From NCBI GenBank assembly GCA_030019335.1, contig JASEET010000011.1, positions 1-33,433 of the forward strand: a stretch of DNA of 33,433 nt, read 5' to 3'. The notes beneath the pieces were generated by a model that was not told where the DNA came from, searched no databases, and saw only the letters and a list, made by a program, of their open reading frames with translations. Positions 22,996 to 31,480 of the stretch are shown piece after piece. The number at the start of each line of letters is the position of its first letter. Within the stretch, counting starts at the first letter, position 1. The DNA is from Candidatus Bathyarchaeia archaeon. Lineage in GTDB: Archaea; Thermoproteota; Bathyarchaeia; Bathyarchaeales; Bathycorpusculaceae. A program made the position numbers and the translations under genes.

Positions 22996-25707
22996 ATGCA
23001 GAAACCATGGCACAGCATGAAAGTCAACGAAGTTTTACAAGCTCTTAACGCTAAGATAGAGGGCTTAAGCCAAGAAGAGGCTCAAAAACGGTTACAAGAG
23101 TTTGGACCAAACGAGTTAAAGAAGGAAAAGCGAAAGTCACCGGTTAAGCTTTTCTTTGAACAGTTCACAGACATATTGATTACAATATTGTTAATTGCCA
23201 CAGTGCTTTCATTTGCTGTGGGAGAAGTTTACGATGGAATAGTTATAATAGCGATAGTCATGGCATGTGCGGTTTTAGGCTTTACCCAAGAGTACAAGGC
23301 GGAAAAAGCCTTAGAAGCTCTAAAAAAGATGACTGCTCCAACAGCCACGGTTTTACGTGACGGAAAAGAAGTGGAAATTCAAACGCGTGATGTTGTGCCG
23401 GGTGACATTCTTTTGCTGTACACGGGTGATAAGGTATCTGCGGACGCTAGGCTTATTGAAGCTATAAACATGAAAACGGATGAGGCTCCATTAACAGGCG
23501 AATCCACCCCTGTGAATAAGGATGTTAAACCTTTACCTGAAGAAACTCCCGTTTCTGATAGACGCAACATAGTATTTACTGGCACAGTTGTTGTTTATGG
23601 ACGCGGCAAAGCACTTGTCACGTCAACAGGCATGAATACCGAATTTGGAAAAATCGCCAAAATGGTTCAAGTAACCGAAGAGGAAGAAACTCCACTTGAG
23701 AAAAGAATGAGTCATGTTGGAAAATGGCTTGGAATACTCTGCGTTGCAGTCTGCCTTTTCGTAGGAGTTTTCGGTATAATAAGAGGACGCGGACCTCTAG
23801 AAATGATTCTGTGGAGTATAAGCCTTGCAGTAGCCGCTGTTCCAGAAGCCCTGCCAGCAGTTGTGACCGGCGCACTTGCCGTTGGCATGTACCGTATGGC
23901 TAGAGAAAACTCCATAGTTCGAAGGCTTCCAGCAGTTGAAACTCTGGGTTGCACAAGCGTCATATGCTCAGACAAAACCGGAACAATGACCAAAGGAGAA
24001 ATGACCGTGCAGAGAATCTACGTAAACGACAAGACTTTGAAAGTTACGGGCGTCGGCTACGAACCCCAAGGAGAATTCCTTTTTGAAGATAAGAAACTTA
24101 ACCCAACCAAAGAAAAAGAGCTTTACACCCTCTTGAAAGGCGCAACTTTATGCAACGACGCGAAACTGGAGAAGGAAGAGGGAAAATGGGTTGTGAAAGG
24201 CGACCCAACAGAAGGAGCATTAGTGGTTGCTGCTGCCAAGGCAGGTTTATGGAAGGAAGAAATTGAAAAAGAAGAACCACGCATAAACGAAATTCCGTTT
24301 TCTTCTGAAAGAAAAAGCATGACCACAATTCACGAAGCACATGGCAAAAGCAAGATAGCTTACATGAAAGGCGCTCCCGAAATCGTTTTAGAAAAGTGCA
24401 AGAAAGTTTACACGAACGGAAAAGTACGTAAATTAACTGATGAAATACGCAGAGAGATATTGGCAGTAAATGAAGCCATGGCAATCCAAGCGTTAAGAAA
24501 CCTAGGCTTCGCATACCAGGAACTGCCAGAATCTACAACTTCATTAAATGAAGAAGACGAAAAGGACTTTGTTTTCCTCGGAATAATGGGAATGATTGAT
24601 CCTCCACGAGAAGAGGTTAAAGAAGCAATCTATATGTGTAGAAAAGCCGGAATCAAAGTTGTTATGGTTACTGGCGACCACAAATTAACAGCCGTAGCAG
24701 TAGCAAAAGAACTAAACTTGGTAGGTGAAAATGAAAAAGAAGAAGGCAGAGTATTAACCGGAGCAGAATTGGATAAACTCAGCGATGAAGAATTTGAGAA
24801 AAACGTTGAAAACGTTGTGATTTACGCAAGAGTTTCGCCGGAACACAAAGTCCGAATAGTGAAGGCTCTGAGGAAAAAGGGTTACATATGTGCCATGACA
24901 GGCGACGGAGTAAATGATGCACCGGCTTTAAAGATGGCTGACATAGGCGTGGCAATGGGAATAACTGGAACGGAAGTTACAAAGGAAGCTTCAGACATGG
25001 TTTTGGCGGATGATAACTTTGCAACGATTGTAAGAGCAGTTAAGGAAGGACGCGAAATCTACGACAACATCAAGAAGTACCTAACATATCTGCTTCGTTG
25101 CAACATAATGGAAATTCTCGTGTTATTCATTGCTATGATGCTAAGCCCGGAACCAGAATCAGCCATAGCTTTGACGACAATACAGATTCTTTGGGTGAAC
25201 CTGACAACAGACGGCTTACCAGCCCTAGCCTTGGGTGTAGACCCAGGTGACCCAGACTTAATGGATAGAAAACCAAGAGATCCAAAGGAAAGTGTTTTCA
25301 CACGGGATGTGAAAGTTTACTTATCTGCGGTTCCAGTATTGATGACGGTGCTTCTCTTGGGCGGATATCTCTTTTATCAGCCTTGGATAAGCAAACATAA
25401 CTTGGTGGAAGCACGTACGCAACTCTTTACAGCGATAGTTTTAATGGAGCTGGCTAACGCTGTAAATGCGCGTTCACTTAAATACACAGTCTTTAAGGTG
25501 GGCGTGTTTAAGAATAAGCTCCTTTGGATTGCAATACTTTCCTCGTTAGGCTTGCAGTTGATGGTGCTTTACACACCAGCGCTTCAAGGTCTATTTGACG
25601 TGATATATCCAGAGCTGTTCGACTGGGCCGTAGCGATTGCTTTTACTTTAATAGTGTTCTTCAGCATAGAGGTCGGCAAATACATAGCCAGCAGAAGAAG
25701 AGCATAG
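22996..25707 (+). CDS. P-type ATPase, Ca2+-transporting (P2A-like)
   Basis: A 903-residue cation P-ATPase. In order: the N-terminal cation-ATPase helix region; the actuator loop LTGESTPV (around 167-174); the TM4 ion-site motif PEALP (283-287; usually PEGLP in calcium pumps); the phosphorylation site CSDKTGTMTKGE (D326); the nucleotide-binding KGAPEIVLEKC; GDGVNDAPAL (from about 636); and the TM6 motif WVNLTTDGLPALALG with the N and D of P2A calcium sites. It would pump calcium or another divalent cation out of the cell. ATG 22996 follows GGGGTGAGGG by 4-5 bases. Substrate is inferred from the TM4 and TM6 motifs. Confidence 0.88.
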   Translation: MQKPWHSMKVNEVLQALNAKIEGLSQEEAQKRLQEFGPNELKKEKRKSPVKLFFEQFTDILITILLIATVLSFAVGEVYDGIVIIAIVMACAVLGFTQEYKAEKALEALKKMTAPTATVLRDGKEVEIQTRDVVPGDILLLYTGDKVSADARLIEAINMKTDEAPLTGESTPVNKDVKPLPEETPVSDRRNIVFTGTVVVYGRGKALVTSTGMNTEFGKIAKMVQVTEEEETPLEKRMSHVGKWLGILCVAVCLFVGVFGIIRGRGPLEMILWSISLAVAAVPEALPAVVTGALAVGMYRMARENSIVRRLPAVETLGCTSVICSDKTGTMTKGEMTVQRIYVNDKTLKVTGVGYEPQGEFLFEDKKLNPTKEKELYTLLKGATLCNDAKLEKEEGKWVVKGDPTEGALVVAAAKAGLWKEEIEKEEPRINEIPFSSERKSMTTIHEAHGKSKIAYMKGAPEIVLEKCKKVYTNGKVRKLTDEIRREILAVNEAMAIQALRNLGFAYQELPESTTSLNEEDEKDFVFLGIMGMIDPPREEVKEAIYMCRKAGIKVVMVTGDHKLTAVAVAKELNLVGENEKEEGRVLTGAELDKLSDEEFEKNVENVVIYARVSPEHKVRIVKALRKKGYICAMTGDGVNDAPALKMADIGVAMGITGTEVTKEASDMVLADDNFATIVRAVKEGREIYDNIKKYLTYLLRCNIMEILVLFIAMMLSPEPESAIALTTIQILWVNLTTDGLPALALGVDPGDPDLMDRKPRDPKESVFTRDVKVYLSAVPVLMTVLLLGGYLFYQPWISKHNLVEARTQLFTAIVLMELANAVNARSLKYTVFKVGVFKNKLLWIAILSSLGLQLMVLYTPALQGLFDVIYPELFDWAVAIAFTLIVFFSIEVGKYIASRRRA

Positions 25708-25719
25708 TTTTCGCGGAAA

Positions 25720-25730
25720 AACTTATATCC
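25720..25730 (+). promoter_or_regulatory. TATA box of the satP gene
   Basis: AAAAACTTATATCC, a BRE-like A-run followed by CTTATATC, lies about 50 bases before ATG 25776. It predicts a start of transcription near 25750 and a leader that carries the AAAGGAAG ribosome binding site. Confidence 0.5.
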
Positions 25731-25775
25731 TATACGTTACGAAGAAAGCCTTTCACATAAACAAAAGGAAGTTAT

Positions 25776-26353
25776 ATGAGTGAAAAGTTAGCGAATCCAG
25801 CACCTCTCGGACTCATGGGTTTTGGAATGACAACAGTGCTATTAAACTTGCATAATGCTGGCTTCTATCCCCTTGGCAGCATGATATTAGCAATGGGCTT
25901 AGTTTACGGTGGACTCGCTCAAGTGATTCCGGTATAATGGAGTATAAGAAAGGCAACATATTTGGCACAGTTGCATTTAGCTCTTACGGATTATTCTGGT
26001 GGTCTCTCGTTATTTTGCTTATTCTCCCTAATTCAACCATGTATGATCCTCAAATTCCAAAAGCTACAAAAGAAGCCATGGCAGCCTACTTCTTCATGTG
26101 GGGACTATTCACTTTCGTAATGTTCTTTGGCACATTGAAAACAAACCGTGCATCACAGTTTGTCTTCCTAAGCTTAGCGATACTGTTCTTCCTATTAACT
26201 GCAAGAGATTTAACCGGAAGTACAGAAATAGGCTTAATCGCTGGATATGAAGGTATAATCTGCGGGTTAAGCGCAGTGTATACAGCGTTAGCAGAAGTCT
26301 TAAACGAAGTTTACGGAAAGACCGTTTTACCCTTATTCCCAACGAGCAAGTAA
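25776..26353 (+). pseudogene. Acetate transporter SatP (GPR1/FUN34/YaaH family), split by one missing base
   Basis: A 192-residue six-helix transporter if read across two frames. The first part from ATG 25776 has the family signature [14 protein letters not shown] and runs to GGLAQVIPV with a stop at 25937. The second starts at the overlapping ATG 25937 and continues [25 protein letters not shown] to TAA 26353. Adding one base at about 25929 (ATTCCGG to ATTGCCGG) gives the standard [17 protein letters not shown] junction. All helices are otherwise intact, so an error or very recent mutation is likely. It lies directly upstream of acetyl-CoA synthetase, fitting acetate uptake. GGAAG precedes the start codon. 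Confidence 0.85.
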
Positions 26354-26502
26354 TGGCAATAGCACGCCACAACATACTTTTTTCTTTCAAAATGGCAGAC
26401 GACGCTTACATGGTAGGTTTCACATGTTCTGAAGGGAAAGCTTATATGCAAAATTTCGTATTTTCCAGTAAAATCCAAACAAAAATATCTAGAGTGATTA
26501 AT

Positions 26503-28467
26503 ATGCTGTTTAAACCAATTGTGTGGGTTAAGAAAGACCCAGGAAAAAATAACGTGTTCTGGCCATCTGACGAACTTAAGAAGAAGGCTTGGGTGACCAA
26601 TGAATCAATCTATGCCGAGGCAACGAAAGACCCGGTGGCTTTTTGGGCAAAACTTGCCCGCGAAGGAATTGAATGGTTCAAAGAATGGGATGAAACATAC
26701 CGATGGGAGCCACCCTATTACAAATGGTTTGTTAATGGAAAACTGAACATTGCCTACAATGCTTTAGACAGACACGTGAAAAATTGGAGAAGAAATAAAG
26801 CAGCAATAATATGGGTGCCCGAACTGCCAGATGAGAAAGAAAGAGTGCTCACATACTTTGACTTATACCGTGAAGTCAACAAATTCGCTAATGTACTGAA
26901 GAGCCTCGGCGTGAAAAAAGGCGACAGAGTCGGAATATACTTGCCAATGATTCCAGAAGTACAAATAGCCATGCTGGCATGCGCCCGCATTGGAGTCATA
27001 CACAGCGTAGTCTTCTCCGCCTTCAGCGGCAAATCCCTACAAGAAAGAATGATAGATGCAGAAGCCAAAGTTCTCGTAACAGTGGACGGATACTACAGAC
27101 GAGGAAAACAAATAAACTTGAAAGCTGAAGCAGACAAAGGAGTTGAAGGAACCCCAATACAAAAAGTTGTGGTTGTAAAACGAACAGGCATGGACGTAAA
27201 CATGGTTGAAGACAGAGACTACTGGTGGCATGAACTAATGAAAAACGCAGACAATTACTGCAAACCAGAAATCATGGACAGCGAAGATATATTATATATT
27301 CTTTACACGAGCGGCACAACAGGCAAACCAAAAGGGGTTGAACATCACACAGGCGGATACGCTGTACAAGCATATTGGACAACAAAATGGGACTTCGACC
27401 TTCACGATGAAGATGTTTTCTGGTGCACCGCCGATATCGGCTGGGTTACAGGCCACACCTACGGCTGCTACGGTCCACTCTTATGCGGTGTCACCATGCT
27501 GGAATATGAAGGCGCCCCAGACTATCCCCAACTAGACAGATGGTGGAGCATAGTAGAAAAGTGTGGTGTAACGGTCATTTACACGGCTCCAACAGCGATA
27601 AGAATGTTCATGCAATGGGGTGAAGAATGGCCTAAAAAGCATAACCTAAACAGTCTTCGAATACTTGGCACAGTAGGCGAACCCATAAACGAAGAAGCAT
27701 GGCTATGGTATTTCCACAATATCGGCGGTGGAAGATGCCCAGTAATTGACACTTGGTGGCAAACAGAAACCGGCGGAACCTTAATCAACTCATTACCAGG
27801 CATAGGCCCATTTATCCCAACAGTTGCTGGCAGAAGCTTCCCAGGCACACTCCATGATGCCCTTGACGAAACTGGAAAACCCGTGACAATCGGCGAAGGC
27901 GGATACTTGGTGCAGAAAAGCCCGTTCGCGCCAGGTATGATTAGAGACATATGGAGAGACCCGGCGAGATATAAGGAATACTTCAGCGTTTACGGCGAAA
28001 AATACTACTACACAAGTGATGGAGCAAGAAGATGGGATGAGCTTGGGAACATTCGGTTAACTGGCAGGGTTGACGACGTCATGAAAGTTGCAGGTCACAG
28101 ATTGTCAACGGCAGAGTTAGAAAACGCCATAACAAGCCATGAAGCAGTGGTGGAATGTGCAGTTGTAGCCTGCCCGCATGCCATAAAAGGTGAAGTGCCC
28201 GTAGCCTTTGTAACTCTAAGACCTAATGTAGAGTCTTCAGATCAACTCAGAAAAGAGTTGGTAAAACACGTTGATGCTACGATAGGACCCACGGCCAGAC
28301 CTGACAGAATAATATTTACTTATGAACTTCCAAAAACACGAAGCGGCAAAATCATGCGTAGAATCCTAAAGTCTCTGGTTAGAAACGAACCCATCGGCGA
28401 CACTACAACGCTTATGAATCCGGAGTCTGTTGAGCAACTCAAAGGAAAAGTTGGCTACAAAGGATAA
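26503..28467 (+). CDS. acs: Acetyl-CoA synthetase (AMP-forming)
   Basis: A 654-residue AMP-forming acyl-CoA synthetase. The adenylate P-loop is YTSGTTGKPKG (from residue 268), followed by WWQTETGG, the YTSDGARRWDELG hinge region with LTGRVDDVMKVAGHR, and the C-terminal catalytic lysine in TRSGKIMRR (K616). VWVKKDPGKNN and WEPPYYKWFVNGKLNIAYNALDRH are typical Acs N-terminus. It converts acetate, ATP and CoA to acetyl-CoA, AMP and PPi. The frame is open back to 26353, but ATG 26503, with GAGTGA upstream and a TATA-like CTTATATG about 60 bases before, fits family length; the extra 50 residues have no Acs homology. It lies next to SatP and near the H+-PPase. Confidence 0.93.
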   Translation: MLFKPIVWVKKDPGKNNVFWPSDELKKKAWVTNESIYAEATKDPVAFWAKLAREGIEWFKEWDETYRWEPPYYKWFVNGKLNIAYNALDRHVKNWRRNKAAIIWVPELPDEKERVLTYFDLYREVNKFANVLKSLGVKKGDRVGIYLPMIPEVQIAMLACARIGVIHSVVFSAFSGKSLQERMIDAEAKVLVTVDGYYRRGKQINLKAEADKGVEGTPIQKVVVVKRTGMDVNMVEDRDYWWHELMKNADNYCKPEIMDSEDILYILYTSGTTGKPKGVEHHTGGYAVQAYWTTKWDFDLHDEDVFWCTADIGWVTGHTYGCYGPLLCGVTMLEYEGAPDYPQLDRWWSIVEKCGVTVIYTAPTAIRMFMQWGEEWPKKHNLNSLRILGTVGEPINEEAWLWYFHNIGGGRCPVIDTWWQTETGGTLINSLPGIGPFIPTVAGRSFPGTLHDALDETGKPVTIGEGGYLVQKSPFAPGMIRDIWRDPARYKEYFSVYGEKYYYTSDGARRWDELGNIRLTGRVDDVMKVAGHRLSTAELENAITSHEAVVECAVVACPHAIKGEVPVAFVTLRPNVESSDQLRKELVKHVDATIGPTARPDRIIFTYELPKTRSGKIMRRILKSLVRNEPIGDTTTLMNPESVEQLKGKVGYKG

Positions 28468-28482
28468 ATTTCTCTTTTTATC
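28468..28482 (+). terminator. T-rich terminator after acs
   Basis: TTTCTCTTTTTATCC follows 3 bases after the acs stop codon, a typical archaeal oligo-T termination signal. It lies between two convergent units. Confidence 0.35.
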
Positions 28483-28491
28483 CATTTTAAC

Positions 28492-28625
28492 TTTATGGAT
28501 AGAATCTCCTTATTGTTCCGTGGAAATGGTATAGCATCAATTATGTTTTCAAGGTCAAGCATACACGTTAAAAGCCTTTCTAAGCCTTATTCCGAAACCA
28601 AACAATCGACCCTTGATTCTCTTCC
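28492..28625 (-). pseudogene. Decayed C-terminal tail of a second AsnRS-like gene
   Basis: On the minus strand this gap reads as motif 3 of a class II synthetase: GGT TTC GGA ATA (GFGI), one extra A, then LERLLTCMLDLENIIDAIPFPRN. The live AsnRS next door has [25 protein letters not shown] at the equivalent place, so the two are homologous but far from identical. Upstream of GFGI the coding sense fades. It lies directly after the asnS stop on the same strand, so it looks like the tail of an old tandem copy, or of the related asparagine-synthetase-like (AS-AR) paralogue, mostly deleted. Confidence 0.6.
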
Positions 28626-28645
28626 ACATCATGTTTTAAATGAAC

Positions 28646-29938
28646 TTATGGATAGACCCTCTTCATCGTTCTCGGGAATGGGATTGTCTCACGTATATGC
28701 TTTAGCTTACAGATCCACATCACAGTTCTTTCGATTCCCAACCCAAAACCTGAGTGTGGCACTGAACCATATCTTCTTAAATCCAAGTACCACTCGTAAG
28801 CTTCCTTTGGCAAGCCGAACTCTTCGATCCTTTGCTCAAGTAATTTCAAGTCATGAATTCTCTCACTCCCGCCTATTATTTCACCGTATCCTTCGGGAGC
28901 CATCAAGTCAGCACAAAGCACAAGTTTAGGATCATCTGGATCTGGTTGCATGTAGAACGCTCTGACTTTTGTCGGATACCTATGGACAAAAACAGGCTTC
29001 TCAAACTTTAGGGAGACGAACTTCTCGTGCGGCGCCCCCAAGTCTTCCCCCCACTCTATTCTGTACCCAGCTTTCTGCAGCATCTCTATCGCTTCGGTAT
29101 AACTTATTCTATCGAACGGAGGTTCGGCTTTTTTCAAAGGTCTTACATCTCTCTTTAAGACCTCTAGCTCTCTTTTTCTTTTTTCCAAAGTTCTTTTCAC
29201 AATGTAAGTTACCATTTCTTCTTGGAGCTTCAAGTTATCCTCGAAAGTAAAGAAAGCCATCTCCGGCTCGACCATCCAAAATTCTGTCAAGTGACGCGAA
29301 GTCTTCGATCTTTCTGCTCGAAAAGTTGGGCCGAAGCAGTAAACTTTGCCGAAAGCGGCAATCGCAGCTTCGACGTAAAGCTGACCGCTTTGAGTTAAAA
29401 AAGCCTTGTCGCCAAAATAAGGAACCTCGAACAGAGTCGCTACTCCCTCGACAGCGGATGGGGTAAGAATCGGGGAATCTGTCAAAGTAAAACCTCTTTC
29501 GTCGAGAAAATCTTTGCATGCTTTTATGACTTCAGCTCTTACTTTCAGTATCGCGATCTGTCTTGGACTTCTTATCCACAATTGCCTAACGCCCATTAGG
29601 AAATCGACGCCGTGCTCTTTCTTGCCTATAGGATATTCCTGTGCTGCTAAATGAACAAGCTGCAGATCCTTAACCCTTACTTCGTAACCGCCTGGCGCTC
29701 TTTTGTCTTCCTTGACTATGCCTTCAATTATGATGGAAGATTCTTGCGTTAGCTTATCTGCATCCTGAAAGATTTTTTCAGCAACCTCATCTTTATGGAT
29801 GGTAGACTGTATCGTTCCAGTTCCATCCCTTATAACCAAGAATTGAACTCCGCCGCTCGAGCGTTTTGTGACTATCCAGCCCTTTATTTCAACTTCTTTT
29901 TCGGTCAGCTTTCCGTCTAGGATATCGCTAATGCTCAT
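28646..29938 (-). CDS. asnS: Asparaginyl-tRNA synthetase
   Basis: A 430-residue class IIb synthetase of archaeal length. The N-terminal OB-fold anticodon domain begins [26 protein letters not shown] (about 16-41). The catalytic core has [28 protein letters not shown] and motif 2 [25 protein letters not shown], where the TEFWMVEPE form marks AsnRS rather than AspRS. It ends with motif 3 [14 protein letters not shown] and [12 protein letters not shown]. It charges tRNA-Asn. ATG 29938 is the start; a small ORF overlaps it by 11 bases. The related AS-AR enzymes lack the OB domain, which is present here, so tRNA charging is the better call. Confidence 0.92.
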   Translation of the reverse strand: MSISDILDGKLTEKEVEIKGWIVTKRSSGGVQFLVIRDGTGTIQSTIHKDEVAEKIFQDADKLTQESSIIIEGIVKEDKRAPGGYEVRVKDLQLVHLAAQEYPIGKKEHGVDFLMGVRQLWIRSPRQIAILKVRAEVIKACKDFLDERGFTLTDSPILTPSAVEGVATLFEVPYFGDKAFLTQSGQLYVEAAIAAFGKVYCFGPTFRAERSKTSRHLTEFWMVEPEMAFFTFEDNLKLQEEMVTYIVKRTLEKRKRELEVLKRDVRPLKKAEPPFDRISYTEAIEMLQKAGYRIEWGEDLGAPHEKFVSLKFEKPVFVHRYPTKVRAFYMQPDPDDPKLVLCADLMAPEGYGEIIGGSERIHDLKLLEQRIEEFGLPKEAYEWYLDLRRYGSVPHSGFGLGIERTVMWICKLKHIRETIPFPRTMKRVYP

Positions 29939-30056
29939 CAGCGAACACCTTCTTCAAAACTTTTATGAGATAGAAGCCTATAAACCCAAAAGGAAACTCA
30001 AAGGGCTCGGAAGAAGTTAAAGCAGTCACCTTGCACTCTTGGCACCTAAATATCAT
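29928..30056 (-). CDS. Possible 42-residue protein overlapping the asnS start
   Basis: ATG 30056 opens a 42-codon frame: [15 protein letters not shown], then [24 protein letters not shown]. It ends with TAG 29930-29928, overlapping the asnS ATG at 29938 by 11 bases. It has one CxxC knuckle near the N-terminus, a hydrophobic middle and a charged end. AAAGTGAC lies a few bases before the ATG. The short overlap with asnS is typical of coupled genes, and composition looks protein-like, but no family is recognised. Confidence 0.4.
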   Translation of the reverse strand: MIFRCQECKVTALTSSEPFEFPFGFIGFYLIKVLKKVFADEH

Positions 30057-30443
30057 ATGTCACTTTCATTTTAAATGTTTTGTTTTTATTCGGAGTACTC
30101 TTTCTTCAAGATCGACGCATATTACCGGGAAAGTTCAGCTAGACCGAGTATTGGGATTTTTCTTTTACGCAAATCCATCTAATAGTGGCTGCACGTTGAC
30201 TTTCGTATTTTCATCTAAAATATCTTGGGTGGCTATAGTGGGCATAGACATCATCTCAGTATTTAACTTCTAAACCTAAATTTTTAGTTATCCCAACTAT
30301 CGTACTACAAATCTTACATGTAAACAACCGCCACATAATTCTTAAATCCACGGTCTTCGGCAGTATACTTGAAGAATAATGCATATTGCAGAAAAAAGCG
30401 GCTACAAGCTGAAAACTCTAAAAATCTCAGCAGAACAAATATT
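30057..30443. other. Intergenic region without a recognised gene
   Basis: This AT-rich stretch has one plus-strand frame of 80 codons (30031-30273), with no ribosome binding site and Cys/Phe/Ser-rich, shadow-like content, and a 29-codon minus-strand frame. Neither looks real. It probably holds promoters for the minus-strand asnS unit and for the hairpin RNA that follows. Confidence 0.4.
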
Positions 30444-30533
30444 TGAGGGTGTCGAGGGGTAGTCCGAGAAATCGATTCAAACCGAGTTATCACCTCCATT
30501 AGAGGTTGTTTCAACTATCCCTTGACGCCCTCA
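30444..30533 (+). ncRNA. Long hairpin, candidate structured RNA
   Basis: GAGGGTGTCGAGGGGTAGT at 30445-30463 pairs with ACTATCCCTTGACGCCCTC at 30514-30532; a flanking T-A adds one more pair. As plus-strand RNA all 19 positions pair, three of them as G-U wobbles; as minus-strand RNA the same three become A-C mismatches. This points to a plus-strand transcript. The 50-base loop has a small internal hairpin (ACCTC-CATTA-GAGGT at 30492-30506). No known family (tRNA, SRP, RNase P, 5S) fits. Confidence 0.5.
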
Positions 30534-30594
30534 CCTCTATAAACCTAACTAATCCAATAACAACCTTCTTTCAGGAAAAAGAGCCTAAAAACGA

Positions 30595-30981
30595 TTAATG
30601 AACACTTATGCGCGCGCGAGCGTAGAAGGCACGCGTGAAGCTTTGCATCAGCACTAAAAGGTAAACTATATAGAAGGTTGTGGAGAAAACCGCGTAAAAG
30701 AAGTATCTTGGAAACAGAAGTCTTCCCAACTTGACGAAGTGCCGTAGCACTCCGATTTTAACTTGGCTGACTAGGAAATAATGACCGCCTATATTTTGCT
30801 TCTGCACCAAGCCTAACTCACGCAACTGTTCAAGATGATGCTGTGCCACGCTTGGACTGCTAAAATGCAAGGCTCTCTGAACTTCACGAACACTCATTGG
30901 ACGACCACTTTTCAAAAGAAGCCAATAAACTTTCCAAGCCTTCCCACGAAGCGCATAATCAAGCTTAGTTTCATCTTCCAC
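30595..30981 (-). CDS. Winged-helix regulator with C-terminal membrane helix
   Basis: A 128-residue protein from GTG 30981 (TTG 30987 is also possible). Residues 5-65 form an ArsR-like winged helix: LDYALRGKAWKVYWLLLKSGRPMSVREVQRALHFSSPSVAQHHLEQLRELGLV, with the SPSVAQHHLEQL recognition helix. Residues about 93-113 are one transmembrane helix, so this is a membrane-tethered DNA-binding protein, a type common in TACK archaea. A longer frame reaches 31095 but would run into the divergent cupin gene. The two genes share an 86-base gap with a palindromic TATA element, so self- and cupin-regulation is likely but inferred. Confidence 0.72.
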   Translation of the reverse strand: MEDETKLDYALRGKAWKVYWLLLKSGRPMSVREVQRALHFSSPSVAQHHLEQLRELGLVQKQNIGGHYFLVSQVKIGVLRHFVKLGRLLFPRYFFYAVFSTTFYIVYLLVLMQSFTRAFYARARISVH

Positions 30982-31024
30982 ATTCAACGAATAACACTTC
31001 TCTAATAGAGTTCTTAAAATAAGA

Positions 31025-31036
31025 GACTTATAAGTC
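31025..31036. promoter_or_regulatory. Palindromic TATA/operator between divergent genes
   Basis: GACTTATAAGTC is a perfect 12-base palindrome centred on TTATAA. It lies 32 bases before the cupin ATG (31068) and 44 bases before the regulator GTG (30981), so it can act as a TATA box in both directions and as a dyad for a winged-helix dimer. Confidence 0.45.
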
Positions 31037-31067
31037 CAGTTTTTAGAACAAGATAGTGTGAAGACAA

Positions 31068-31424
31068 ATGAAAATTGTAAATTTACAGGAAGCAATCTCA
31101 GAAGCCAAAAAAGTTGCGGAAAAGAAGTTGGCTATAGGAGAGAATGCTGATGACTTTGTAGAGATAGGTGAAGCTGACGGATTCAAACTCTATGTCACAG
31201 CTGGAAAAACCATTAAAGATGAGTTCCCAATTTCTTTTCATGAGAATCCAAGAGACGTTTTCATGTTGGTGCTTGAAGGGGAAATAGAATTCACATTTGA
31301 AAGAGGAGAAAAAACAATAGTAAAAGGCGGGGAATGTTTTGTTCTACCAAAGCACTTGAAGCATCATTGTGTTTTCAAGAAGATGACGATTGCGATTGAA
31401 GGAGTATATGAGAAAGGACTTTAA
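31068..31424 (+). CDS. Small cupin-domain protein
   Basis: A 118-residue single cupin: residues 48-110 carry FPISFHENPRDVFMLVLEGEIEFTFERGEKTIVKGGECFVLPKHLKHHCVF. The 'G(x)5HxH(x)3E' motif is degenerate: H58 is present, but the usual second His/Glu are replaced around N60-D63, while the second motif G-(x)5-P-(x)4-H is intact (ECFVLPKHLKHH). A metal may bind weakly or not at all. Ligand unknown. The leader is about 10 bases, with GTGAAG as ribosome binding site. Divergent to the winged-helix regulator, which probably controls it. Confidence 0.75.
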   Translation: MKIVNLQEAISEAKKVAEKKLAIGENADDFVEIGEADGFKLYVTAGKTIKDEFPISFHENPRDVFMLVLEGEIEFTFERGEKTIVKGGECFVLPKHLKHHCVFKKMTIAIEGVYEKGL

Positions 31425-31480
31425 CGTTGCTGAAAAGCCAAAAAGTTGGGCATTACATGATACGAAACAAAATTCTTCGG

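Noticed and set aside
26353-26502. Longer acs form starting at ATG 26353, overlapping the satP stop
   Set aside because: The extra 50 residues have no counterpart in Acs proteins, and ATG 26503 has its own ribosome binding site and promoter-like upstream sequence.
28495-28929. 144-codon plus-strand frame opposite asnS
   Set aside because: It overlaps the conserved AsnRS C-terminus in antisense and has Ser/Arg-rich shadow composition; the minus-strand reading is clearly real.
30031-30273. 80-codon plus-strand frame in the asnS upstream gap
   Set aside because: No ribosome binding site, no recognisable motif, and it overlaps the small minus-strand ORF; probably chance.
30445-30532. A tRNA or IS terminal repeat at the hairpin
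   Set aside because: No cloverleaf with a seven-base anticodon loop can be drawn although a GATTCAAA stretch recalls a T loop, and no transposase or target duplication is near.
30982-31095. N-terminal extension of the winged-helix regulator to 31095
   Set aside because: It would overlap the divergent cupin start and the shared promoter, and the added residues do not match the regulator family.
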